The position numbers and the translations under genes were made by a program. From contig JALHQZ010000001.1 in assembly GCA_022841705.1 (NCBI GenBank), positions 1,736,001 through 1,800,000 of the forward strand: a stretch of 64,000 nt of DNA, in the 5' to 3' direction. The DNA is from Pirellulales bacterium (GTDB lineage Bacteria > Planctomycetota > Planctomycetia > Pirellulales > Lacipirellulaceae). Shown here one piece after another: positions 9,264-18,010 of this stretch. The notes beneath the pieces are model-generated. The model had not been told where the DNA came from. It saw only the letters and a list, made by a program, of their open reading frames with translations, and searched no databases. The first letter of the stretch is position 1; every line of letters begins with the position of its first letter.

Positions 9264-9764
9264 ATGTCCAACGCTTGGCAAATAGCTTCGATCAATTTCT
9301 GCGAGGATGACGGCTCACTTCCAGCGGTTGAATACAGTCAACTCAAGACCGAGAGTGTGGGTAAAATCTACCATTATCTCCGCGATAACGGTCAATGCGT
9401 CTCTAAGTCGCCGACTGTGTGGGATATCAATGAGCAGGTAGACGTGCCGCTATTGTCCCTACCTGATGCGTGCGGATGGTTGAGTGAAGGGCGGATTGCT
9501 TCGCTCTACTGCTGCTTCGGTGGCATTTCAATGAACGGCACAGTAATTCCCGACCTTGGCATTTTCGCATTCCCATGCAGCCTTGAAATCGACTTCCGCA
9601 TGGGGACGCATTGGAATCCGAAAAATGTCGAGGCCTTTTTTCAGTTGCTCGCCTATTTCAGATCAATCGCTCCTGAAGCGAAAATCGCCTCTGCCGAACA
9701 AGAAGGATTGGTAGACGAAACGTCGTTTATGGCAGCACTTCGTCACTACCTCAACGAGGGATGA
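9264..9764 (+). CDS. hypothetical cytoplasmic protein
   Basis: 166 residues, not recognised. The protein is soluble-looking, with no signal peptide or membrane segment; it contains several aromatic/cysteine patches (SLYCCFGGISMNG, FAFPCSLEIDF) and ends in a helix MAALRHYLNEG. GC content is lower than in its neighbours (for example AAAATCTACCATTATCTC), which might indicate recent acquisition. The open frame extends upstream to 9144 inside thpR, but the ATG at 9264, just after the thpR stop, is preferred because the added 40 residues are only thpR read in another frame. Immunity-protein-like small proteins have similar composition, but I have no motif to support that. Confidence 0.75.
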   Translation: MSNAWQIASINFCEDDGSLPAVEYSQLKTESVGKIYHYLRDNGQCVSKSPTVWDINEQVDVPLLSLPDACGWLSEGRIASLYCCFGGISMNGTVIPDLGIFAFPCSLEIDFRMGTHWNPKNVEAFFQLLAYFRSIAPEAKIASAEQEGLVDETSFMAALRHYLNEG

Positions 9765-9937
9765 ATTGCCGATCGCCGCCGTTTCGCCAGTGCCCCAATC
9801 CAGTTCGCATTTCAACCCCTTCTCTGCAACCATCCGCCATCGCATTTCTCGCGATTAGGCTAAACTGAGGTCTTGCAATCCGGCCGCGCGCAGCGCCGGC
9901 CCCTTCGGTTGACAGTGCCCCCTCTTCCAGGCGAACG

Positions 9938-11581
9938 ATGGCGAAATCTCCCCTCTGGCTCGGCGGTTTGTTCCTCACGCTCACCGCGCTCCCAACTCTC
10001 GCCGCCACCTACTACATCGCCCCCACCGGCGGCAGCGATTCGAACAACGGCTCGCTCGGCGCCCCCTTCGCCACATTCGGCAAAGCGATCGGCCTCGCAC
10101 TCCCGGGGGATACCATCTTTGCCCGCGGCGGCACTTACAACCTCTCCTCAACCGTCTCCATCGGTAGCAGTCGCAGCGGCACGGCGGCCAACCCGATCAA
10201 GCTGTGGGCCTATCCCGGCGAAACCCCCATCCTCGATTTCCGCGGCCAGACCTATAGCGCCTCCAACGCGGGCCAAAAGGGGATTAGCCTCAACGGCAGC
10301 TACTGGCACCTGAAGGGCCTCACCGTGCAGTATGCCGCCGACAACGGCGTGGCGATTGGCGGCTCGAACAATATCCTTGAACAACTCGTCTCGCGCCAGA
10401 ACCAAGACTCCGGCTTTCAGATTTCCGGCAGCAGTCGGCCCTCGAACAACCTCATTCTCAACAGCGATTCGTACGCCAACTTCGATTTCGGCGCCGGCGG
10501 CGAAAATGCCGACGGGTTTGCGATCAAGTTTCGCGATCTCGGACCCGGCAACGTGGTGAGTGGCGCCCGCGCATGGGAAAACTCCGACGATGGCTTTGAC
10601 TTTTGGGAAGCCGAAAGCGGCGTGACAATTCAAAACTCGTGGGTCTTCCGCAACGGCCTCGCCGCGGTGTTCAATAGCCCTTCAGGCTTCAACGGCGACG
10701 GCAACGGCATCAAACTCGGCAAGGATAGCGGCACGCACACGCTCCGCAACTTGCTGGTGTTCAGCAACCCGGCGAACGGCGTTGATATCAACGGCAATGC
10801 CACCGAACCGCAAAGCACCGATGTGGTGCCGCACGGTGTGACCGTCGATAATGTCACCGCCGCGTTCAACGGCGGCTCCAACTTTCGCTTCGACGAAAAC
10901 CCCACTCTCGCCTCGCCGCCCACGCAGCACCTCTTGCGGAACAACATTTCCTACAGCGGCTCGGTGAACATCATGGCTGGCAACACCACCGCCAAGAACA
11001 CGTTCGCCGGCCCCGGTGGAACTCCCGCGGGTCTGGGTGTCACCGCCGCCGACTTCGTCTCGACCGCGCTCCCGATTCTCACTCCCGGCAGCTACCGCCC
11101 GGCCGGCGTCGGTGGCGACCGCGACGGCACGACGACCCCCGTTCACGCCACCGGCCCCGCCGTCGCCCCCCGCCTCGCCGATGGCAGCTTGCCCTTCCTC
11201 GACTTCCTCCGGCTCGCCGCGAACAGCCACCTCATCGACGCCGGCGTGAACGTCGGCCAGCCGTTCAATGGCACAGCCCCCGATGTCGGCTACCTCGAAT
11301 CCGCCCCCCCCGTGCTGCTGGGCGATTACAACAATGACCGTACGGTCGACGCCGCCGACTACACCCTCTTCGCCGACAACCTCGGCGCCGCCATCACCCT
11401 CCCCAACGACCAAACCCCCGGCAGTGTCACAGCCGCCGATTACACCGTGTGGCTGAACCGTTTTGGGCAATCGCTGGGGGCGAGCTCGGTTGTGTCTCGA
11501 GCGGTTCCGGAACCCGCCAGCGCGCTGCTTGTGATGATTGCTCTCATCACCGCCGCTCGCGGCTTAGCGCGCAATTCGTAA
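9938..11581 (+). CDS. secreted right-handed beta-helix protein (polysaccharide-lyase-like) with dockerin repeats and PEP-CTERM
   Basis: 547 residues. A signal peptide (1-22, ending LPTLA) is followed by TYYIAPTGGSDSNNG and PFATFGKAI, the opening of PL9-type and related pectate-lyase beta-helices. Repeating N/G-rich coils (ENADGFAIK, NSDDGFDFW, GDGNGIKLG) run to about residue 350. Near 465-515 come two dockerin-type EF-hand repeats (GDYNNDRTVDAADYTLF and VTAADYTVWLNRFG). The end VPEPASALLVMIAL plus basic tail is a PEP-CTERM sorting signal, so the protein should be processed at the outer surface by an exosortase-type system. Probable role: binding or cleaving an acidic polysaccharide. Catalytic residues cannot be confirmed by eye. 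Confidence 0.85.
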   Translation: MAKSPLWLGGLFLTLTALPTLAATYYIAPTGGSDSNNGSLGAPFATFGKAIGLALPGDTIFARGGTYNLSSTVSIGSSRSGTAANPIKLWAYPGETPILDFRGQTYSASNAGQKGISLNGSYWHLKGLTVQYAADNGVAIGGSNNILEQLVSRQNQDSGFQISGSSRPSNNLILNSDSYANFDFGAGGENADGFAIKFRDLGPGNVVSGARAWENSDDGFDFWEAESGVTIQNSWVFRNGLAAVFNSPSGFNGDGNGIKLGKDSGTHTLRNLLVFSNPANGVDINGNATEPQSTDVVPHGVTVDNVTAAFNGGSNFRFDENPTLASPPTQHLLRNNISYSGSVNIMAGNTTAKNTFAGPGGTPAGLGVTAADFVSTALPILTPGSYRPAGVGGDRDGTTTPVHATGPAVAPRLADGSLPFLDFLRLAANSHLIDAGVNVGQPFNGTAPDVGYLESAPPVLLGDYNNDRTVDAADYTLFADNLGAAITLPNDQTPGSVTAADYTVWLNRFGQSLGASSVVSRAVPEPASALLVMIALITAARGLARNS

Positions 11582-11677
11582 CCCCATCAGCCGCCACACT
11601 AACAACCAGGGGCGTATACGCTCCTTTCTGGGCGCAGCGGGTTCCTAGGCCCGGCGTTTACGGCGGGTGGCACGGCA

Positions 11678-11763
11678 GGGTGGCTGGGCTCGGCGCGTCA
11701 GCCGCCCCCAGACGTGTGGAAGGTCCGCTCTGCAGCGACGCCGGGGTCGGACCCCAGCCACCC
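11678..11763. repeat. inverted repeat (element J)
   Basis: Arms GGGTGGCTGGG (11678-11688) and CCCAGCCACCC (11753-11763) are perfect complements. The right side also holds a small palindrome GGGGTCGGACCCC. The element fills the gap between the plus-strand beta-helix gene and the minus-strand lipoprotein gene, a convergent position where it could also act as a bidirectional stop, but no T-run is present. Confidence 0.65.
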
Positions 11764-11774
11764 CAGGAGCGTTG

Positions 11775-12404
11775 TTACTGACGTTTGAGGGCGTACTGGA
11801 AGGCGTAGTCGAGCAGTGGCTCGCTGCTTTTCTCGGGGGGATTTTCGAGTTCCCAGCGGCCAGCCCGGTGCGTGAGGTTGAACTCGCGGGTCTGCTGGTT
11901 GTCGATGGTGAAGGCGTCGCCCTGGCCTGGGGCGCCGGTGGGGCGTTTTGAGAGCGCTTCGACCAGGTTTTCGCTCGCCGCGTCGCCGAGTTTGTTTTTG
12001 AGTTCCTCGCGGCGCTCGTCGGTCGATTTTTCCGGCTGCTTCGAGTCTTTCTCGTCCTCTTCGTCGTCGGTCTTGACGGTGGTTACGCTCGAGCGAGTGA
12101 TCACGGTGATCGTGGCGCGATCGGGCTCGCCCGCGACTTTGCTCGGCAGAAACTTGTCCGAAATCTCCACGGTGCTTTCCACGGTGGGCTGGCCGACCGC
12201 GGTGGCGGAGATGATCTTGGCGCTCGTGCTGTTGGAGTCTTTCAGCACGGCCCGGCGAATATCGAGCACGATCCGCTGGAACGTGTCGGCCGGCGCGGAC
12301 GCAGAGAGCGGCGGGAGGGGATTGAGCGGCTTGACCTGAGGCTCTTCGCAACCACCACCGACCAGTAGCGCAGCGAACATTAAACAAAGAACTAAAGTCC
12401 GCAC
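11775..12404 (-). CDS. hypothetical lipoprotein
   Basis: 209 residues. A short signal peptide ends in the lipobox LVGGGC (Cys19), so the mature protein should be lipid-anchored. Residues 20-110 include a proline-rich linker and a beta-rich stretch (VESTVEISDKF, ATITVITRSSVTTV). A highly charged run DDEEDEKDSKQPEKSTDERREE follows near 114-135. The C-terminal part contains FNLTHRAGRWEL. No family is recognised. The start is GTG at 12404, supported by GGAGG nine bases upstream; no ATG occurs before the signal peptide except one that would remove its n-region. It heads the minus strand away from the DPF-repeat gene. Confidence 0.8.
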   Translation of the reverse strand: MRTLVLCLMFAALLVGGGCEEPQVKPLNPLPPLSASAPADTFQRIVLDIRRAVLKDSNSTSAKIISATAVGQPTVESTVEISDKFLPSKVAGEPDRATITVITRSSVTTVKTDDEEDEKDSKQPEKSTDERREELKNKLGDAASENLVEALSKRPTGAPGQGDAFTIDNQQTREFNLTHRAGRWELENPPEKSSEPLLDYAFQYALKRQ

Positions 12405-12551
12405 GATGCACTACCTCCACACCGGCATCAAGAACCTGCCACGACTGGATACCAAGACGGTGTTTAACTATATCGCGGTGGCTGCGAAAAGGCACGTGGT
12501 TAGCGCCCCGGTGGAATCGCGTTGCCCAACGGGCGCCCGGCATAACCGGCA

Positions 12552-13358
12552 TTACTGGAAGGGGTCGGCGTCCAGCTCCGGCGTTTCGGCGGCCGGCTCC
12601 GCCGCTCCGTCTGAGAAGGGATCCGCTTCAGCGGGTGCAGCCCCGTCGACCGGTGGTGCGTCAGCGAAGGGATCCGCGGCATCCGGGGGCGCGCTGAAAG
12701 GATCGGCTCCGTCAATGGCTCCCTCGGTGGCTCCGTCCGCGGGCTCGCCGAAGGGATCAGACGGGGCGTCGCTCGCTGCGGGCGGCATGCTCATTTCTGG
12801 GGGGCCTGCTCCGGGCGGCGCCATCCCGGGGGGAGCGGCAACGCCAGGAATGGGCGGCAATGCTTCGGTGACACGCGAGGTGTCAGGCAAGAAGGAACCC
12901 GCCACATCGCCCAGCACCCCTAGCAGTTGGCTCCCTGTGAGGCCGTCGTCGGCTGGCCCGCCCGCTTGCTCGGCGGCTGGCGCCGCGGGCTCTGTTGCCA
13001 CGACAGCCGCTTCCACCGCGGGAGTCGTCTCAGCAACGGGGTCATCAGCAAAGGGGTCGACCTCTTCATCCGGCACGGACTCAACGGGAGCTGCGGGAGC
13101 TGGTGGTGGCGGCGTTTGGGGTTTGGCGATCACACGCCGCACTTGCGGCGGTTCGAGGCTGGCTCGAATCAGGTCCTCCGGCGACTTGGCCGAGAGGAGG
13201 GCCTCCATCGGTAACCGGAAGTTGGGTGTGCGCTCCGCACGGGGGTCGCCGGCATAAGACCAGCCACGCTGCCGCGGCGTTCGCTGGGCGGCGAGGCGCG
13301 TCTCGGCAAAAGCGACGAAGGCGAGCGCGAAAAGAACCAGCTTAACGCAGCGAAACAT
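12552..13358 (-). CDS. secreted low-complexity protein with DPF repeats
   Basis: 268 residues, family not recognised. A signal peptide (LVLFALAFVAFAETRLAAQ) is followed by a short conserved-looking part (PNFRLPMEALLSAKSPEDLIRA) and then a long Pro/Ala/Gly/Asp-rich tail. The tripeptide DPF recurs six or more times (VDPFADDP, DPFGEP, DPFSAP, DPFADAP, DPFSDG, DPFQ at the C terminus). Between the repeats lie low-complexity stretches such as PPGMAPPGAGPPEM. The ATG at 13358 is chosen because it directly precedes the signal peptide and has GAGGG upstream; a longer frame to 13460 adds an unlikely leader. It probably forms an extended surface or periplasmic chain. Confidence 0.75.
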   Translation of the reverse strand: MFRCVKLVLFALAFVAFAETRLAAQRTPRQRGWSYAGDPRAERTPNFRLPMEALLSAKSPEDLIRASLEPPQVRRVIAKPQTPPPPAPAAPVESVPDEEVDPFADDPVAETTPAVEAAVVATEPAAPAAEQAGGPADDGLTGSQLLGVLGDVAGSFLPDTSRVTEALPPIPGVAAPPGMAPPGAGPPEMSMPPAASDAPSDPFGEPADGATEGAIDGADPFSAPPDAADPFADAPPVDGAAPAEADPFSDGAAEPAAETPELDADPFQ

Positions 13359-13484
13359 GAGTGAGCCCTCGCGCGGAGGTGAACGGCCGGGGGAAACGTT
13401 ACCGACCGGAAAGGCCGGCGCGGAAGAGTGCATTTTATCTTCCGCACCGCCGCGACTCAAACTGATTTGCTGGCCTGAAGTTCG

Positions 13485-16400
13485 CTATTTGGCAGCGCTA
13501 ATGAGCCCCAATTTGGCGAGTTCGGCCTGCATCTCGTCGAACTGCTCCCGTTCGACGGCGCCGAGCTCGGCGCGATCGAGGCCCAATTCCTCGGCTTTTT
13601 TCCAGGCGGCTTGGGCGCCCTCGTTTTGCCCGGCCCGGAAGTGGGCCAGGGCTTTGTGGAACCACTTCGAGGGGGTGGGGTTATCGGTCACGGCCAGTTC
13701 GAGCGCGGCAATTGCCTCGGCGTAGCGCTTGGCCTGAATGAGGACGACAGCTCGCGAATCAAGAATGTCCGACACGGGGCCTAAGATTTGGGTGGCCTCG
13801 TCCACATACTTGAGGGCTTCTTCCATCGCGGCGGTGGAGGATTCGGTGGTGGCGAGCAGGTACGCCAAGTTGTTGAGCACGATGGCGCGACTCGGGCCCG
13901 TCAGGTCATCCCGTTCCAGGAGCTGGCGATAGAGGGCGCCGGACTTCTCCGAATTGCCGACGATTTCGTAGAACTCGGCCTGCTGCATTTGCACGGGCAG
14001 CAGCTCCGGATCGTCGCGCAACGCGCGCTCGATCATGGCTTCCACGGTGGCGTCGAACTTATCGCCGACTTCTTCGCGGCGAGCGCGCAGGATGGTGAGC
14101 GAGGTGAGAATTCGGGCCGCAACGGGAGTCGAATCGCGGAGCGATTCGATCATCTCAAACGCCTTGGCGACATCGCCCCGGCGGCCGATGAAGTTGGCCA
14201 GCTCAAGCTGCTCCGTCGGCCCTCCCTTGGCGGCGGCGGCCTCGAACAGCTTTTGCGCGCCCGCGTCTTGATCGAGCTCGACGAGCAAGTTGGCGACGTA
14301 CTTCACAGCGGGCAGGTTTTCAGCAGTGAGCGCATTGAGGTCCGACGGCAACAACCGGCCGAGCGCCTTCTGGGCTTCTTGCGGTCGGCCCGCTTTGGTC
14401 ATGACGCGGGCGACCAATTCCATTGTGCCGGGGCTGTTGGGCGATAGTTCCACCATGCGTTTGAGTTGGCGGGTGGCTTCGTCGATATCGCTGGGCCCGC
14501 CGCGCTGCAGGAGCTGGCTGATGTAGGTGGCCCGCACCATGGCATTGTCGGGGTACTTGCCGATGGTGTTGATCATCTGCAGCCGGGTCCGTTCCCAGTT
14601 GTTGGTGGCGAAGTAGAGTTGGCCAAGCTGGAGGGCGGCCTCGGCGCTAAGCTCGCGATTGCGGGCCGATTCTTCGAGCAATGCAATGGCCTTCATCCGC
14701 GACGCCGGCTCGGGGCGCGAGCCGAGAATGCTCGCCAGTTGTAGTTTGTCTTCCTCGGTCAATCGCTCGTTAACCACGTTGGAGGTCAGCAGCTTTTCCG
14801 CCATCAGCAGATTTTGGTAATCCTTGGTGGCGGCCAGCATTTGGGCGCCCGTTCGGCGCGCCCATTGTAAGTGGGGATCGGTGGGGAGAATTTTTTCGTT
14901 CTCCGCGCCGGCGCGCAGTATCGCGTTGATCAGGGGGACGGCTTTCGCCTCCTTATCGTTCCGCGGGTAACCGGGGCCAAGATAGAACTGGGCGAGGAAG
15001 CGCTTGAAGCGCAAATCGTCGGGGGCCCGCTCGTCACCTATTTTCAACGTATCCTTGTAAAGATTTTCCGCATCGAACCAGCGGCCCATCACTTCGTAGC
15101 AGCGGGCGAGCATCAGCGAGGACTCGTCTTCGCTGAGCGCGAGCTGGGCGCCGCGCACGGCATTCTCGGCGGCGGTTCTTTGCCCGGTGGTCGCCAGCGC
15201 GCCCACGTAGGCCAGCCACATTTCTTGGGAGCTGGGGTCCAGCGCGATTGCTTCACCAATCGCCTTGACCCCTTGCTCTTGCAGCGATTTTCGCACGGAT
15301 TCCGAGAACTTGGGGTTCCGCGAAGCCAGCATCGAGAACTGGCCATACCAGTACTGCTTGGCGGGATTCTTGGGATCGGCGGCGATGACCTTGTCGGCCT
15401 CTTCGCGCGCGAGGTCAATCGCGCCGGTGTTGTAGAGGATTTCCGCGTACTCTTGGCCCAAAAGCGCGGTGCGGGCGGCGGCGTTCACCGTTTCAGCAAT
15501 CTTCTTCGCATCGTTGAAGCGGCCGAGCGCGGCGAGCAGTTTGACGTGCTGATAAATAGCGATTGCCGTTGACCGACCCAAACCGGCCGCGGTATCGAAC
15601 TCGGCGACTGCTTCGTTAACTTTCCCCTCGGCCAAGTAGACTTGCGCCCGCAGCAGGTGGGGCTCGTTCCACTTCGGCCGATCGGCGATGACCCGGTCGA
15701 GGTAGTCGTTCACCGTTTTTAGTTCGGAGCGTTCGAGCTGCCCGCGCTGAATCAGCGAGGAAATCCGCTGCGCTTCGGTGAACATCCAGTTCGCATTTTC
15801 TTTGCTGCCGACGACTTCAAGAATTTGCTCTTGGGCTTCCGCCATGTTGACGTCGTCGTTGGCCTCGAGCGCGAGGGCGAACCGCCGCATAAGCGACGCC
15901 AAATCGGTCGGCGCCAGCTTGGTTGTTTCTTCCAAGCACATGCTGGCGTTTTCGTTATCGCGAATCCGCTGGAAGGCGGTGGCGAGTCCTTGCCAGAACT
16001 GAATCTTCTGGCTGTTGTCCCAGTCGCCGAAGTCTTTGGCGAGCGCGAGGAGTTGGTTCTTCACCTCCTTATCGTTGGCCAACAGGTACATGTCCGCTCG
16101 GTCGAGTCGCAGGATGGGTAGGTCACCGAAGTCCTTTTCGAGCGCGTCGAGCATGGTGAGCGCCTTGGCGACGCCCCCTTCTGGATCGGCCGCCACGAGG
16201 CGCACGGCGGACCGCCGGACGGTGAGATTCTTGGGATTCTTTTTATAAATGTCAGTTAGTTGTTGGCGAGCTTCGGCGAACATCTTGCGGCGCATCAGCA
16301 CTTCGGCGCGCAGGAGGCCCAAGGTTGCATCATCAAGCGCGTTGGCTTTGGCGTAAGCGGCGACACGCTCATCGAAGAATTTCCAATTTTGGCGAGCTTC

Positions 16401-17822
16401 GGGCTTATCGATTTCTTTCTGCAACTGGGCGTAGATCGATTGGTTTTCGCCCGCGGCATTGCTGGTGGCCAGCAACTCGTTGATGCGCATCTCGCCCAGC
16501 TTGCCGAGTTGATTCTCGGGGTTCGCTTGGACGACCAACTCATAGCATTCCTTGGCCTTTTCGAATTGGCCGATTTTTTCATAGCACAGGCCGAGCAGAT
16601 AGTTAAGCTCTTCGGCCAAATCGCTCCCGGAGAAACCGGTTTGCAGTTTGGCGAACTCCTGGCTGGCTTCGTACCATTTTTCTTCGATCACCAGTTGCCG
16701 CGCCTTCAGATAGGCCAACTGCTGGGGATTGAAACGTTTGTTGCGGGCGAGCTCGTCGACGCTTTCCTTGGCGCCCTCCCGGTCGGCGCGGTCGAGTTGC
16801 AGCCGTGCTTTGGTGAATTGCAGGAACTGGACGGCACCACCTTTGGTCGCCTTCACGCCCTTATCAAGCCACGCCAGCGCTTCATCGTACTTTTTGTCGG
16901 TCAACTCCAACGAGGCGAGATATTGGTAGGCGGCTGGAACCTCCGGGTGGTCCTTGGCGATCTGCAACAACAGTTCGCGAGCTTCCGCGTACTTCTTTTC
17001 GTTCATCAAGAGCTGCGCAGTGGCGACCTTCGCATCGGCGCTCTTCGGATCGAGTTCCACCGCTTTGGCGAGATCCTTAGCGGCGTCTTCCAGCTTGTCG
17101 GTATACATGAACCACAGGCCCCGCCGCAGATGGGCTTTGGACGACTCGGGATTCACGTCGACCATCTGGTTGATCACCGTGAGCGCCTGCTCCGGTTGGC
17201 GACGTTCACCTTGCAATTCGGCCGCCACGCGCGGATAGACATCCACAGCGCCGGGGGCTTTGGCTTTGTCCTTCTCAAAGGTGCCCGTCTCGGGATTGAA
17301 CCCAATCAGGCTGGCGGCGTAGTCGAACCGGGTGCGATCGTTAATGGCGAACAGGCACTGCGCCTTCATCGCCAGAAGTTCTTCGTTCTTAGGATCGGCA
17401 TTAAGCAGGTCGTTGATGTGCGGGAGCGCTTCTTTCGAGCCCCCCAACGATAACAAGAAATCGACGTGACGCCGCCGGAGTTTGGTATTGTCTGGCTGCT
17501 CGCGGACAATTTGCTCCATCATGCTCATAGCATTGCCGATGTCTTCCATGGTGACATCGTCGAGCGTGAGCAGTTTGGCCGAGGTATCGGCAAGCTTTTC
17601 GCGCGCTGCAAGATCCTCTTTATTGTAGCGCGTGTAGCGGAAGAGTTGCATCCAGGCTTCACGGATGTCGCCCGACTGCTCCGCTTCCTCGGCCCGTCGC
17701 AGATAGCGATCTGCTTTGGCCGAGTCCTGGTACTTGTAGAGCGCATAGGCGCCGCCGGCAAACACAATCACGCCGAGCACCAGTCCCACCAACAGCCCGT
17801 AGTTAACGCGATACCGCTGCAT
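13485..17822 (-). CDS. giant membrane-anchored TPR protein
   Basis: 1445 residues. The N terminus has a short cytoplasmic stretch (MQRYRVNYG) and one transmembrane helix (about 10-29), so the rest probably faces the periplasm or paryphoplasm. Nearly everything after it is tetratricopeptide repeats: typical blocks include AKAVELDPKSADAKVATAQL, AKECYELVVQANPENQLG and ATQILGPVSDILDSRAVVLI. I count well over twenty helix-turn-helix units by eye. The protein resembles the PelB/TPR scaffold type, used to gather several partners, but no enzymatic domain is visible. The ATG at 17822 is supported by the membrane anchor. It is separated from the upstream minus-strand TIGR03790 gene by 188 bp, so it may have its own promoter. 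Confidence 0.9.
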   Translation of the reverse strand: MQRYRVNYGLLVGLVLGVIVFAGGAYALYKYQDSAKADRYLRRAEEAEQSGDIREAWMQLFRYTRYNKEDLAAREKLADTSAKLLTLDDVTMEDIGNAMSMMEQIVREQPDNTKLRRRHVDFLLSLGGSKEALPHINDLLNADPKNEELLAMKAQCLFAINDRTRFDYAASLIGFNPETGTFEKDKAKAPGAVDVYPRVAAELQGERRQPEQALTVINQMVDVNPESSKAHLRRGLWFMYTDKLEDAAKDLAKAVELDPKSADAKVATAQLLMNEKKYAEARELLLQIAKDHPEVPAAYQYLASLELTDKKYDEALAWLDKGVKATKGGAVQFLQFTKARLQLDRADREGAKESVDELARNKRFNPQQLAYLKARQLVIEEKWYEASQEFAKLQTGFSGSDLAEELNYLLGLCYEKIGQFEKAKECYELVVQANPENQLGKLGEMRINELLATSNAAGENQSIYAQLQKEIDKPEARQNWKFFDERVAAYAKANALDDATLGLLRAEVLMRRKMFAEARQQLTDIYKKNPKNLTVRRSAVRLVAADPEGGVAKALTMLDALEKDFGDLPILRLDRADMYLLANDKEVKNQLLALAKDFGDWDNSQKIQFWQGLATAFQRIRDNENASMCLEETTKLAPTDLASLMRRFALALEANDDVNMAEAQEQILEVVGSKENANWMFTEAQRISSLIQRGQLERSELKTVNDYLDRVIADRPKWNEPHLLRAQVYLAEGKVNEAVAEFDTAAGLGRSTAIAIYQHVKLLAALGRFNDAKKIAETVNAAARTALLGQEYAEILYNTGAIDLAREEADKVIAADPKNPAKQYWYGQFSMLASRNPKFSESVRKSLQEQGVKAIGEAIALDPSSQEMWLAYVGALATTGQRTAAENAVRGAQLALSEDESSLMLARCYEVMGRWFDAENLYKDTLKIGDERAPDDLRFKRFLAQFYLGPGYPRNDKEAKAVPLINAILRAGAENEKILPTDPHLQWARRTGAQMLAATKDYQNLLMAEKLLTSNVVNERLTEEDKLQLASILGSRPEPASRMKAIALLEESARNRELSAEAALQLGQLYFATNNWERTRLQMINTIGKYPDNAMVRATYISQLLQRGGPSDIDEATRQLKRMVELSPNSPGTMELVARVMTKAGRPQEAQKALGRLLPSDLNALTAENLPAVKYVANLLVELDQDAGAQKLFEAAAAKGGPTEQLELANFIGRRGDVAKAFEMIESLRDSTPVAARILTSLTILRARREEVGDKFDATVEAMIERALRDDPELLPVQMQQAEFYEIVGNSEKSGALYRQLLERDDLTGPSRAIVLNNLAYLLATTESSTAAMEEALKYVDEATQILGPVSDILDSRAVVLIQAKRYAEAIAALELAVTDNPTPSKWFHKALAHFRAGQNEGAQAAWKKAEELGLDRAELGAVEREQFDEMQAELAKLGLISAAK

Positions 17823-18010
17823 ACTTCACCGCCCGAGAATCGGACGACCTACAAAACCAATCGTGATCAAAAAACTGAATGGTAACCGCTGTTTCCGGGC
17901 CGTCGTGCCCAATCCACCAATCCTACCCGTTAGCGCGGGACTGTCAACGAACCGCATTGGTTCTAAGTTGTTTTCCCCGTTGGCTTTTAGAAAACCCGCG
18001 GGCTTGCATG

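Noticed and set aside
11300..11500. Cellulosome dockerin
   Set aside because: The repeats are of dockerin type, but no cohesin is present and the protein ends in a PEP-CTERM anchor, so a sorting or calcium role is more likely.
12406..13257. 283-codon Ser/Ala/Gly-rich plus-strand open frame
   Set aside because: It is the complement of the DPF-repeat gene. Low complexity on both strands follows from the repeat. The minus strand has the signal peptide and ribosome-binding site.
16260..17453. 397-codon plus-strand open frame inside the giant TPR gene
   Set aside because: It is an antisense shadow of regular TPR codons; it has no initiation signal and no recognisable fold.
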